Source: Saccharomycopsis crataegensis
Taxonomy: Eukaryota; Ascomycota; Saccharomycetes; Ascoideales; Saccharomycopsidaceae
Direction: 5' to 3'
Length of the DNA stretch: 64,000 nucleotides
Assembly (NCBI RefSeq): GCF_037102585.1
Contig: NW_027043820.1
Span: forward strand, 1,522,501-1,586,500
The notes beneath the pieces are model-generated. The model was not told the origin of the DNA. It was given only the letters and a program-made list of their open reading frames with translations, and did not search any database. Below are positions 1-9,169 of this stretch, piece by piece. Made by a program: the position numbers and the translations under genes. The number at the start of each line of letters is the position of its first letter. Positions within the stretch are counted from its first letter, which is position 1.

Positions 1-1007
1 TTGACATCATTTCTTTTGACGTGATCCAAGTCCCAATCGGCAGTATCACTAATTCCAGTAGACTCCTCGACTTCGACAAACTTTGGCAAATTATAATCAA
101 TAATTGGTTTATTCACACCTTTGCCAAAAGCAATTAAAGGAGTTCTAGTGTTATTAGGATGGCCATCACCATGGGATCCTAAGGCTGACATACCATGATC
201 GGCGGTGAAAATAAAAGCGGTTTCTTTATCACCAAAGAATTCTTCAACTTTTGGAACCAATTCGCTAACCTTTTTATCGATATATTCAACGTTGTCATAA
301 TATTCCTTGGAATAAGGTCTGTAACTATGGCCAGCAGTGTCACAACCCAATAAATGCAAAAAGAAAATCACTTGGTCCTGACGGATTTCTTGGTTTAATG
401 TTTCATTAATGGTGGAATTGTAGAAAAGTTCGTCTAAGTGTTTGAAAACAAAAGCATCTAATTCGATTGATGATTTGGTGAAATCTTCGAATTCGTGCCC
501 ATACATCCAAGTATCTATTCTGTTGGAATCAGAGGCCCCTTGGGCAAACATTGGCAAGATATCTGGTGACCCGAAAGAGTAGGTATGGGACGACTGGTTT
601 AAAACCGAGTCAAAGTCCACTGGGTTTTCCTTCCATCCCTTGGTAACAGCACTAACATCCTCGTAAAACCCAGCGATCATGGCCACATGGCCCGGTCTTG
701 ATTCAGTAGGCATTCTGGTATGAGAAACCCCATAAGTCCCATTATTCAAAACGATAGACCGAAGATAAGGGGCCAAGAATCGTGGTTCCTCGGTGCTATT
801 ATATGCGATTTTGGCGAAGGTGGTGTCAGCTCTTAACCCATCCCCAACAATCAAGAACAATCTTTTGGCAGGGGGCTTGGCAATGCTTTTATATTGACCC
901 ATCCCATGAACCAAGGGCGAGACAAAGTAAATGTCAAAGATGGACCATAAGTAGGTGAGATGGAAGGCAATACCCACCACAATTAACACCAATCTACCAG
1001 CTTTCAT
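1..1007 (-). CDS. MCD4: GPI ethanolamine phosphate transferase 1 (5' part, runs off the window)
   Basis: Reading the minus strand from the ATG at 1007-1005 gives 335 codons that continue past base 1. The protein opens with [20 protein letters not shown], a signal-anchor segment, then [16 protein letters not shown], which is typical of Mcd4/PIGN. The alkaline-phosphatase-like catalytic start follows as [12 protein letters not shown] with the nucleophile Thr just after it. [22 protein letters not shown] and a metal-site segment [18 protein letters not shown] also match. In the known pathway this ER membrane enzyme adds phosphoethanolamine to the first mannose of GPI precursors. The multi-spanning C-terminal half lies outside the window. 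It is divergent from SFH5, with 248 bp between the start codons. The family call is secure. Confidence 0.95.
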   Translation of the reverse strand, partial: MKAGRLVLIVVGIAFHLTYLWSIFDIYFVSPLVHGMGQYKSIAKPPAKRLFLIVGDGLRADTTFAKIAYNSTEEPRFLAPYLRSIVLNNGTYGVSHTRMPTESRPGHVAMIAGFYEDVSAVTKGWKENPVDFDSVLNQSSHTYSFGSPDILPMFAQGASDSNRIDTWMYGHEFEDFTKSSIELDAFVFKHLDELFYNSTINETLNQEIRQDQVIFFLHLLGCDTAGHSYRPYSKEYYDNVEYIDKKVSELVPKVEEFFGDKETAFIFTADHGMSALGSHGDGHPNNTRTPLIAFGKGVNKPIIDYNLPKFVEVEESTGISDTADWDLDHVKRNDV

Positions 1008-1238
1008 AACGTACAACCTAGGGAGAGACACTCTGCTCGATCAATAAGCGCTGCATTTTTGTTTTTTATTTTCATTTTATTTTTTTTATTTTTTTTTTTT
1101 TTTTTGGCGGATGAAAAATCGTGTCTTTACCAGAGCACTGGATCCACGGACGCTAATAGACATGGATTAAAAAAAAGCACCCCGTGTATTCTCACTTTAG
1201 GATTGTTGAAATAGCCATTGCAAAAAAGAGAAAAGAGC

Positions 1239-1254
1239 GAGAGAGAGAGAGAGA
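1239..1254 (+). repeat. GA dinucleotide tract at the SFH5 start
   Basis: An uninterrupted GA run ends one base before the SFH5 ATG. A second GA run (2171-2183) begins seven bases after the SFH5 stop, so both untranslated flanks of this gene carry the same microsatellite. The first is probably in the 5' leader. Confidence 0.8.
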
Positions 1255-1255
1255 A

Positions 1256-2164
1256 ATGTCTGATTATCCGGAAACAGTGATCCTCCCCACCGAGCAATCG
1301 AAAAAGACTTTTGAGCAGTTCTTGACCAAAATTCCTGACATCATCAAAGATGCCGATTATGATGAATTATACGGATACCAGTTAAATCCCGAAGGCAAGA
1401 GTTACAACGCGCCAGTGGCCCAAGCTTTGTTATTCAAGTATTTTAAGGCGAATGATTATAAGTTGACAGAATCTATTGCCCAATTGACAGCGAGCTTGAA
1501 GTGGAGAAAAGAATTCAAACCATTGAAAGCTGCCTATTACGAAACACACGATGAAAAGTACAAAAATATCGGATATTTGACCTACAAGGATGAAAGCCCA
1601 GCCAACCTCAAGGTGATCACTTGGAACTTGTATGGTTTGACTTCTCCAGATGTCAAGAATGCCAAAGATTACTTTAAAGACCTCGACGGGTTCGTGAGAT
1701 GGAGAATTGGATTGATGGAACAGGCGATTGGGTTGTTGGATTTCACCAATAAGGAAAACAACTATGTTGCTCAAATCCACGATTATTCTGGGGTCAGCTT
1801 CTTGTCTTCAGACAGTTCTGTTAAGAAAATTGGGAAAAAGGTGGTTCAACTTTTCCAAGCCCATTATCCTGAGTTTCTCTCCGCCAAATATTTCCTCAAT
1901 TTTCCATTTGTCTTGGCTTGGATATACAACTTTATTGTGAAGAACTGGTTCATTTCTGCAGAAACCGTAAAGAAGTTCCATATCTTACACAGCGGCAAAG
2001 ACTTGGTCAAAGAGTTCAAAGTACCCGGATTACCAAAAAAATATGGTGGGAACGGTGGTGATTTAAAGAGTCAAAATTATGACGTCAAACTAATTAAGTT
2101 ATCTCCATATACTGAAGAAATCTTGAAGCGAAACTTTGAAAATGAAGCAGATGATGTGGATTAA
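1256..2164 (+). CDS. SFH5: Sec14-like phosphatidylinositol transfer protein
   Basis: The product is a 302-residue CRAL-TRIO/Sec14-superfamily protein. A helical CRAL-TRIO-N segment covers about residues 45-85 (VAQALLFKYFKANDYKLTES), and the lipid-binding fold follows to about 270. It includes DFTNKENNYVAQIHDYSGVS and the HYPEFLSAKYFLNFPFVLAW block, where Sec14 proteins have their conserved YPE motif. Length and the C-terminal LPKKYGGNGGD match Sfh5, which moves phosphatidylinositol between ER, plasma membrane and cytosol and in yeasts can bind haem. I chose ATG 1256 because the upstream in-frame extension from 1184 is low-complexity leader (a GA tract). The gene is divergent from MCD4. Confidence 0.93.
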   Translation: MSDYPETVILPTEQSKKTFEQFLTKIPDIIKDADYDELYGYQLNPEGKSYNAPVAQALLFKYFKANDYKLTESIAQLTASLKWRKEFKPLKAAYYETHDEKYKNIGYLTYKDESPANLKVITWNLYGLTSPDVKNAKDYFKDLDGFVRWRIGLMEQAIGLLDFTNKENNYVAQIHDYSGVSFLSSDSSVKKIGKKVVQLFQAHYPEFLSAKYFLNFPFVLAWIYNFIVKNWFISAETVKKFHILHSGKDLVKEFKVPGLPKKYGGNGGDLKSQNYDVKLIKLSPYTEEILKRNFENEADDVD

Positions 2165-3367
2165 TTGCTCGAGAGAGAGAGAGTGCGTGCTAGTGGTTGT
2201 GAATCTTCACTTAGATTTTTATTAGAAAAAACCAAAATATATAGGTTTAATTTCAAAGTTCATTTTGTTTTGTCATCAAGCTTCAAATTAAAATTTGACT
2301 TGGTGGGATGTAGTCACCAGCTAAAAAAAAAAGAGTGGTAGTTGGTGACTATGGTGATCTCTAGGATCTGGTTTCACCGTGGCTGCTGAAGTTTGTCATC
2401 TTTTGCTTAAATTAAATTATTAAAAAAGGTTGGGTGTGCTTGTTTTATAATGCTTTTTTTTCTTTTATTGTTTGAAGAATATAGGTCCAGTAACTAAACT
2501 CTTTTGAATGATCATTTTACGATTGCTGGGTGGCCCAAGATCGTATGTCCTCAATTTTTTAATAAAACTGTGTCTCAGCGAGTTATCATACGCACCACGT
2601 ATAGCTTCCCATGTGCTAATTAGTGTAAAAAGGGGGTGTGACAACCCCCTCTCCAGATTCTGAGAAAAGACAGACTTGTATTGTTTAACTATTATCTTTT
2701 TTCTTTTAGTGGGACTTGAAACATTACGCAATATGTGATGCACATGGCCCCCTTGATGATAACTTCTAGATGCTTGACCAGGCGTTTACAGTCAAATTCT
2801 TGTTATCACTACTCTTAAGGACTTCGACTTTAGAACTACCAGTAATAAGAAATATGAATGGTATTTCTATTATTGATATCATTAACATGCTTCCTCTATC
2901 GATAACTGCCAGCGACTTGTGGTGGCATTTTTTAATAGAGGGAAGTGAATGTTTTTTTAGCGTGGGCTGCGAAGTGAGTATTTTAGACAATAGCCCAAAC
3001 ACATCAGCATAGAATTCCGTGTTGATCTCATAAACGACATAACAACTAATGCGAATTCAACAAAGAGGAAAGGCAAGAACGAAGTTTTTGCGACGGGCAG
3101 AGCAAAAAAATAACGTTAGTGTTGCAAGGATCTGCTATCTGACAATTTCAATAAAGCAAAAATTCCTTAGAATATATTTCTCCCAACGCTTTGCACCCCC
3201 ATTCAACAATAGGCGTATCCAAAAAAAATTTTTGTTGTTCCAATTGCTAAGCAGGCTTATTTATTGCCGTGTGTCTCTGGAAAAATTGCCAAAGATTTCA
3301 CTAAGTACCCTTTGAGATACAGTGTTGGCACCGATAGCGCAAGAAGCATATAAGATATGAATATATG

Positions 3368-3398
<31 letters not shown>

Positions 3399-5607
3399 AC
3401 ATACATCAAAATAAAAGAATAATAATAATATCACAGCGCCAGCCAAAGAAACCGAGTTGTGCAAAATCTAATCACACGCACACCCCCTGATATTTCTAGA
3501 CGCACTTTTTCACAGACTACCTAAGATAATTTTGGATTGGCAGTAACAACAAAATGTGGAACAACAATAACAACAATAATAGCTACATTGTAATAAACAT
3601 TGAAACCAGCTTTCCAATATTCTGCGGCTGCAAAATAAACAAAACTTGTGCAAAACTTGTATATTGGGTTGATAGTTCTTTTAGATCTAAAATCTCTTGC
3701 TTTTATTTTTGAGGTTTAATCTTTATCAACTAATCCTTGTCAAGGACAAGCTAGTACACATTAATTAAAAAAATCACCTCACTTCTCTAAGCCTCGATTA
3801 TGTGAAATTACCATCCTTTTGGTGTATTAATACCATCTACATCAAGTATGTTGTATGGTGTGGCTATTTAAAACCATGTGTACAAGGGTCGAAAGATAAA
3901 GAAAAATTATCTCGTATAAGCTTCAGGAGTCTCATGGCTACATATAGCAACATGTACTGTTCTGGACAACACAAGTAGGTTTGTGTATGCAGGCTTGAAA
4001 ACGCTAAGAAATTAGGAAGGGACTAAAAGAAAATCTATTGACGGTCTCTCGTCTATCTTAGACACTACTGCCACTAAACTTGGTTTTACTTGTTTACTGT
4101 TTCACATATTTAGCTCTAAACACTGAGACAGGCAGCTGACGTGGAAATGTTTATTATGTCAACAAGGAAATTTGTTTGTTAATTTTTTATCATGTCATTT
4201 GTTTAATCATCTCTTGCTGTGTACTCACAAACAAAATTTTGTAAGTTGCCCGGTCGCACTCAATTTACTTTGAAAGGTCCACTAATAATTACATCATTGG
4301 AATGGAGCAAACTTTGATAGGAAACAATATATAAGTTAAGTGAGTGTACACTCCGGATGCCCTTTTTTTGTGTTCCAAGTTGAAAAGAATGTCAGAATGT
4401 TAGATCTGTTTTAGGTTAGACAGTTGTCATAGAAATGTTAATTCTATAATAAGAAGATGAACAATTTATGTATACAAACTAAAAAAAATTAGAGGAGTTT
4501 CTCTGTTTCAAAAAAAAGAAAGAAATCCCGATTTAGATTGTGTCTTCTTAGAATGTGATACATCTACTTTAACCAATGGTCACCTCATCAGACTTCCCTT
4601 ATTGAAAATCAAAGCTTTCATTAACAACAAGATACATTTCACTGTCGTTGATGAATCAATTTTTGAACAACATTTGCGCAAGAGACATCACATTCTCGAT
4701 TAATACTGTTCCCAGAAGTTAAAAGTAGCTATCGGCGATCAGTAATAACTGCCCCAGCAACAAAAAGCCCATAACAATGCAACTCTACGCAAATCTCGAA
4801 AAGCAATGTAGGGACCTTTGCTTGGATACACATGATGACCATTGAATAAATAAGCCTAATTTTGTTGGTTCAATTTATACGAAACCCTGGCTAATAATCA
4901 TAAAGATCGAATGATATTTCTTATTCCTAGGAAAAAAAAAACACAAATTAATTACTAATTTAATTTATAATAAAATTATTGGTCAAGGGTGTATTATTTT
5001 CTTGTGATTCATTTTTTTTTATACATGAGAACATAATGCTTCTAGCAGTTATGAGAAGCTCCCTCTACTTGTATAGTATTATACCAATTAATATGGAATT
5101 TCTTAATGCGGCGATTAGATATAACATAATACAAGCTATACATCCATATATGCATCAAATATAATAATAAAAAAAACAGTCCCAGCAATACAATCTTATT
5201 TTTTTGCCATCCTTCTCATACATCAGCACCCCCATATCCACGGTGATCAAAAAAAATTACAATTATTCTATGCATGCATTGAAAAACAGCATGTACATGT
5301 AAAACATGCACTTTACATCAACACAAAATTATCCATAGCGCACATACCACATGTCAATGTTCTGTATGTCTCTGTACCAAGAAGCGCAGAGATGTACCGA
5401 CTCCACTGCGACATTGACGCTGGATTTTGCATGGAAAGCATCGGCTTAGTCAAACCTTAACAGAAAAACGCTTGATTTATTGTTTTGGTTTTTCATATAT
5501 ATATATATATATATATGACTGGCATCCCCTTCAAATGTCTTGGATCCTTGAAACCGTCGCTTGTTGTGAAGTTTTCCATCACTTTGTTATCTTAATATTA
5601 TACCATC
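2165..5607. other. 3.4-kb gene-free stretch upstream of the SANT gene
   Basis: No ORF longer than about 90 codons here looks coding. The small ORFs on both strands show no recognisable motif. The region holds an AT dinucleotide run (3369-3395), another AT run (5495-5516), T and A tracts, and a nested inverted repeat close to the downstream gene (5353-5418). The first part must contain the SFH5 3' end. The rest is most simply a long regulatory upstream region of the SANT gene, as is common for Candida regulators. A non-coding transcript cannot be excluded. Confidence 0.6.
5353..5418. repeat. Nested inverted repeat upstream of the SANT gene
   Basis: Outer arms GTCAATGT (5353-5360) and ACATTGAC (5411-5418) are exact reverse complements. 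Between them, inner arms TCTCTG (5369-5374) and CAGAGA (5387-5392) are also exact. A TGTACC direct repeat lies inside too. It sits about 190 bases before the start codon, so it could be a protein-binding site or a hairpin in a 5' leader. Confidence 0.55.
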
Positions 5608-6483
5608 ATGAACTCCAAGATTGTATTGCCTCCTTTATCGTCAGTTGTTAGTGAACCACTTCATCACTGCCAAGATAATCTGATAATAAAAGTCAAGCTC
5701 CCAGGAGTAGCCCACTTGATGAATGACGGCTGTAGCAATAACAATAACACTACACGTTTTCATCATCAATCGAGATCTGTGTCTATGGGTTACATTCCAA
5801 CATTATCCTCTTCTTTATCTTCAACATTCAATAATAATTTCACAACATCAAAAAATGAGCAGCCCCCTTCATCAGGACTTTACTCTCCAATCACTAGTGC
5901 CAACACCAGTCCAATGACTGCTTCTCATCCGCACAACGGATCACGAATTAGAGCGAGATCTCAGCCTGTTTGCTTCACCACACCAATGCCATACGTTGTT
6001 ACAGAAGCCTCTGCCTCTTTCTCATTCCCAGCCCAACCTCAAACACCCCCATATTTACCCCCATCACCAGTGTATCAATACCCTTCTCCTACCTTACAAT
6101 CACAATATCCACAATTTCCTGTGCCACAGCAGCAGCAGCAGCAGCTACAACAACAACAATCTTACACAGCTTGCCAACCTCCGGTATATTATCAACTCCA
6201 ATCTTCAGGACCAACTTCTACGAATAATAAGGTTGTAGTGGAAAAACAAGCTCTGGCTTGGTCACCTCAGGATGATAAGTTGCTTAGGTTCTTGAAAGAG
6301 GAGCGGAAATTGGGTTGGAGAGATGTTGCTACTCATTTCCCCAGAAGAACTCCTAATGCCTGCCAATTCCGCTGGAGAAGAATTGTCAATGCTTCTGGTT
6401 CAAACTCCGGAATTTTGAAGAAAAATCAAGGGAAATTCCAAAGCAAAAAAAGTTCAGTCAATTATTTATTGAACGGTAAATGA
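5608..6483 (+). CDS. SANT/Myb-domain regulator, DOT6/TOD6-like
   Basis: A 291-residue protein. The first 215 residues are low complexity, rich in Ser, Pro, Gln and Asn, with a CAG/CAA-coded polyglutamine run near residues 174-186. A single SANT/Myb domain lies at about 218-259 (WSPQDDKLLRFLKEERKLGW, then HFPRRTPNACQFRWRR). This closely resembles the SANT domain of yeast Dot6 and Tod6, which bind the PAC element and repress ribosome-biogenesis genes through Rpd3L. Here the domain is at the C-terminus rather than near the N-terminus, and the protein is much shorter, so orthology is not assured. A CTG codon lies two codons before the SANT tryptophan and may encode Ser if the CUG code is altered. 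The gene is isolated by long gene-free flanks. Confidence 0.8.
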   Translation: MNSKIVLPPLSSVVSEPLHHCQDNLIIKVKLPGVAHLMNDGCSNNNNTTRFHHQSRSVSMGYIPTLSSSLSSTFNNNFTTSKNEQPPSSGLYSPITSANTSPMTASHPHNGSRIRARSQPVCFTTPMPYVVTEASASFSFPAQPQTPPYLPPSPVYQYPSPTLQSQYPQFPVPQQQQQQLQQQQSYTACQPPVYYQLQSSGPTSTNNKVVVEKQALAWSPQDDKLLRFLKEERKLGWRDVATHFPRRTPNACQFRWRRIVNASGSNSGILKKNQGKFQSKKSSVNYLLNGK

Positions 6484-7642
6484 TTTTTCTTGATACTTAC
6501 GAAGCTAATGACATATATTCATTTTTCTTTTTCTTTTTCTTTTTCTTTATTGCTGATGGTGCTTATGCTTTTTTCTTTTTATTATTACTTTGGATGATAG
6601 AATTCTCTCTACTCCACCCAATCATCTCCAAGTTTCAACATGTCCACTGTGCTCTATTCTATTATGCTTTTTTTTTTTTTTTTGCTAACATGTTTTCCTT
6701 TTCTTGGGCTTTTTGTTTCTTCTGGCTGGTTAGAAAGTTTTAGTTTAAAATTTTATTTGATTCTTAATGTTAATGCAGATCTGTTTATTATTCAAAAATA
6801 TTTTGCACATTTTTTTTGTTATTGTAATTTCCGGCCTATACCCTTCCAATTATCACGGTAATAACCTTTTGCATTGGAGGTTTTTCGAAGGAGATGTTAC
6901 TGGTAATTAATAATTGGATTATCAGCTTATTTTTTCTTTTTTTTTTCACTTCAATTAAATTTAAGATTTTCAGTCTTCGAGGGATCGCGCGATTGCGTTA
7001 CAGGGATTGCAGTGTTTGTGGTGGGAGAACAGATATCCTTCACACACTCAGGGCGCCCTGCACGAAACCTGACAACAACCATAATATTTCATTTTGTGTA
7101 TACTGAAAAAAAAAAATCGAGAATAAGATATAAGCGGCTCTTACTGTTGGTAAGTTCCCTTGTTTTTTTGTCATGACTACCATCATGTACCCGATTTCTC
7201 GTGACTTCAGCAGGATCCATCAAAAAAGATTTGACATTGATTTTCATAATAAAGATCGTTTCAGTATCCTTGTAATTACAATTCTGTCAAGATACAAAAC
7301 AAACAAACAAACAGGCACTCACTCCTTTCAAAATAATTGTAATCATTAACAACAATGATGTTCAGTCTTGTCCAAGAGATATATTATAATAGAATTATAA
7401 TCCTAGATAATAACTATTTGCTCACTCTCAAGACATTAATTTCATCTCGGCTTAAATATTTGCACATTCCGCAAAGTGCATGATATCTTAGGGATCTCAA
7501 AGGTCCGTTTTTTTTTTTTTTTTTTTTACTTGGTCCAAGTGGCACGATGAAAACTTAGTGATAATAAATAGGGTGTTCAGCATTCAGAGTGCCAAGAGCA
7601 AGAGGCCTTAATAAGTCGGAAAAGTAAATATGCCCGCCTGAT

Positions 7643-7775
7643 ATTGGTCGGAACTCCTTTTTATCTTCTTGTACATACGCAGACAGTAAGGGCACACCAA
7701 GGACTACTTACTGTCTTGTACTATTGACGATTGGCTCGCCCATTGGTCAGAGGAAATGATAAATCATACTATTGG
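7643..7775. promoter_or_regulatory. Cluster of four CCAAT boxes
   Basis: ATTGG occurs at 7643-7647, 7730-7734, 7742-7746 and 7771-7775, three of them as ATTGGTC, all in the same orientation (CCAAT on the minus strand). CCAAT is the core bound by the Hap2/3/5 complex. No coding gene starts nearby, so if functional it would drive an unannotated transcript. Confidence 0.4.
7681..7716. repeat. 10-bp perfect inverted repeat
   Basis: AGACAGTAAG (7681-7690) and CTTACTGTCT (7707-7716) are exact reverse complements separated by 16 bases, lying inside the CCAAT cluster of the gene-free region. Confidence 0.75.
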
Positions 7776-8158
7776 TCCTGATAGTTTGCTCTAACAAAAG
7801 GTCAATTAGTTTCAAATCATCACTCTAACCTATGAACGGAAAACCCTAAAGAACAAGAAAACATTCAGTAATTGATGATTGCTGTAGCACTGTCTCACGT
7901 CTATTTTTTCTAATGTAAGACATTCTTAGATCTCAAGTTTACAATCGCTTGTACACATAGAGATGTTAATTGTGTCGCTAAAAGCTCTAGAATAAAGTAA
8001 GCGTCATACGGCAGTATTATGGAAAGTTTTTTTCTTACTTCTTTTTTAACAAAGAGTACCATAACTCCTACAAGGGTTTCCTCTGTAAACTCACTTCAAT
8101 AATTAGCTACTTTGTAAAAAATAAGCCCCTACCTTAAAATAATATGCCCGGTCGTCGC

Positions 8159-8179
8159 CTGTCCACATTCTGTGGACAG
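8159..8179. repeat. 9-bp perfect palindrome with a 3-base loop
   Basis: CTGTCCACA (8159-8167), TTC, TGTGGACAG (8171-8179) forms an uninterrupted nine-pair hairpin. It lies in the gene-free region, far from either flanking gene. It could be a dimeric protein-binding site or an RNA hairpin. Confidence 0.75.
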
Positions 8180-9169
8180 AACTCACATGTCAGATGGGAC
8201 ACGCTCGATGCTTACCGTAGAGACGCGTTCTATAGCTAGTTTGATTTGAGCACAAACATGTGGAATACAAATAGAAAACAAAATAGTATACTAATTTATA
8301 TCAACCTAATTAAATGGAGCGCTCACTAACTTTAATCACAGCACTTTTACCTCAAAAAGTAAACAAGCTTTCGGTCTAACGCACGTCCAATTATCATGCT
8401 TAATTTATCTGATTCCATAGAGTATGTTATTTTTCTTATGGTGGCCTGATTATTTATCACATACGGTAGATTTTAATGGGCTAAAATATCTCATAGTAAA
8501 CACTTCACATGCTAAAAGTGTGTTTTCCCAGCACAATCGGTATAATTTTTTCTCACCATCCTGCACTCCGTGCAAAATGCTCAATAAATTCTAATTTACG
8601 GCGCATAATCGGTAGGAAATAATTAACCCATGTAAACATGATGAATAAATCATTGGGAAACAAGGTTTTCTCTTTTGCCCTGTGTTGATTTCATCCTGAA
8701 CACAAGCACACAAGAACCATGAAGTGTGTCAGTGTGAATTCAACAACTCGTCTCATTTTTTAGCTCCTGATAGTTATGACGTTCATTTGGCAGTTCAAGA
8801 CATGGTTTCAATAGTGAATACTAGACATATTTCTTTAGTTTCTAATGTAAAATAAGCTGCTTTCATGTCTCACAGAAGTCATTGAAGTTAAATATTAGAA
8901 AATAGTCCCCAGTTATCACTGCGTCACTATGTGCTACTTAGAGATCCGCAACATGTCGAATATCTTCTGTTTCTACATTACTTTCATTTTCTCTATCAAT
9001 ACTTATAATATTCTTTCTTACAAATATTGACCATTATGAAACCTTTTATTTAACTGATATATATCCATTACACTCTCGAAAAAAAAAAAAAAAAAAAAAA
9101 ATATCAACACACAAATAAGATATACAACCATAATTCAATCTTTCTTTTTCTGCATCCTTCCTCTTCGTG

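Larger units (their letters stand above)
6484..9169. other. 2.7-kb gene-free region between convergent genes
   Basis: Both flanking genes end here, so neither needs a promoter in this region, yet it is 2.7 kb long where most convergent gaps in this window are under 600 bp. It contains pyrimidine tracts just after the SANT gene, a 20-base-scale T run near 7508-7526, an A run near 9080-9101, a cluster of four ATTGG (CCAAT) boxes, a 10-bp inverted repeat (7681-7716) and a 9-bp palindrome (8159-8179). I see no ORF, tRNA or snoRNA I can defend. Candidates are a non-coding RNA gene, a replication or centromere-type region, or a decayed gene. Confidence 0.6.

Noticed and set aside
2465-3315. Three ORFs of 78-92 codons in the first long gene-free stretch
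   Set aside because: They overlap on both strands, show no motif, and are of the length expected in AT-rich spacer.
3321-3565. A TGTTGG ... CAACA stretch resembling a lone LTR
   Set aside because: No matching target duplication, no primer-site or internal remnants, and the end points can be chosen several ways. Treated as chance.
6480-6743. An 87-codon Phe-rich ORF overlapping the SANT gene's stop
   Set aside because: It is produced by TTTC/TTTT pyrimidine tracts in the 3' region and has no coding character.
7694-7701. ACACCAAG resembling part of a Candida telomerase-RNA template
   Set aside because: The rest of a telomeric unit (for example ATCCGT) does not follow, so it cannot template a repeat.
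8638-8699. C-box ATGATGA and D-box CTGA 62 bases apart, as in a C/D snoRNA
   Set aside because: No terminal stem, no convincing internal boxes, and no guide complementarity I can recognise. Such box pairs are expected by chance.
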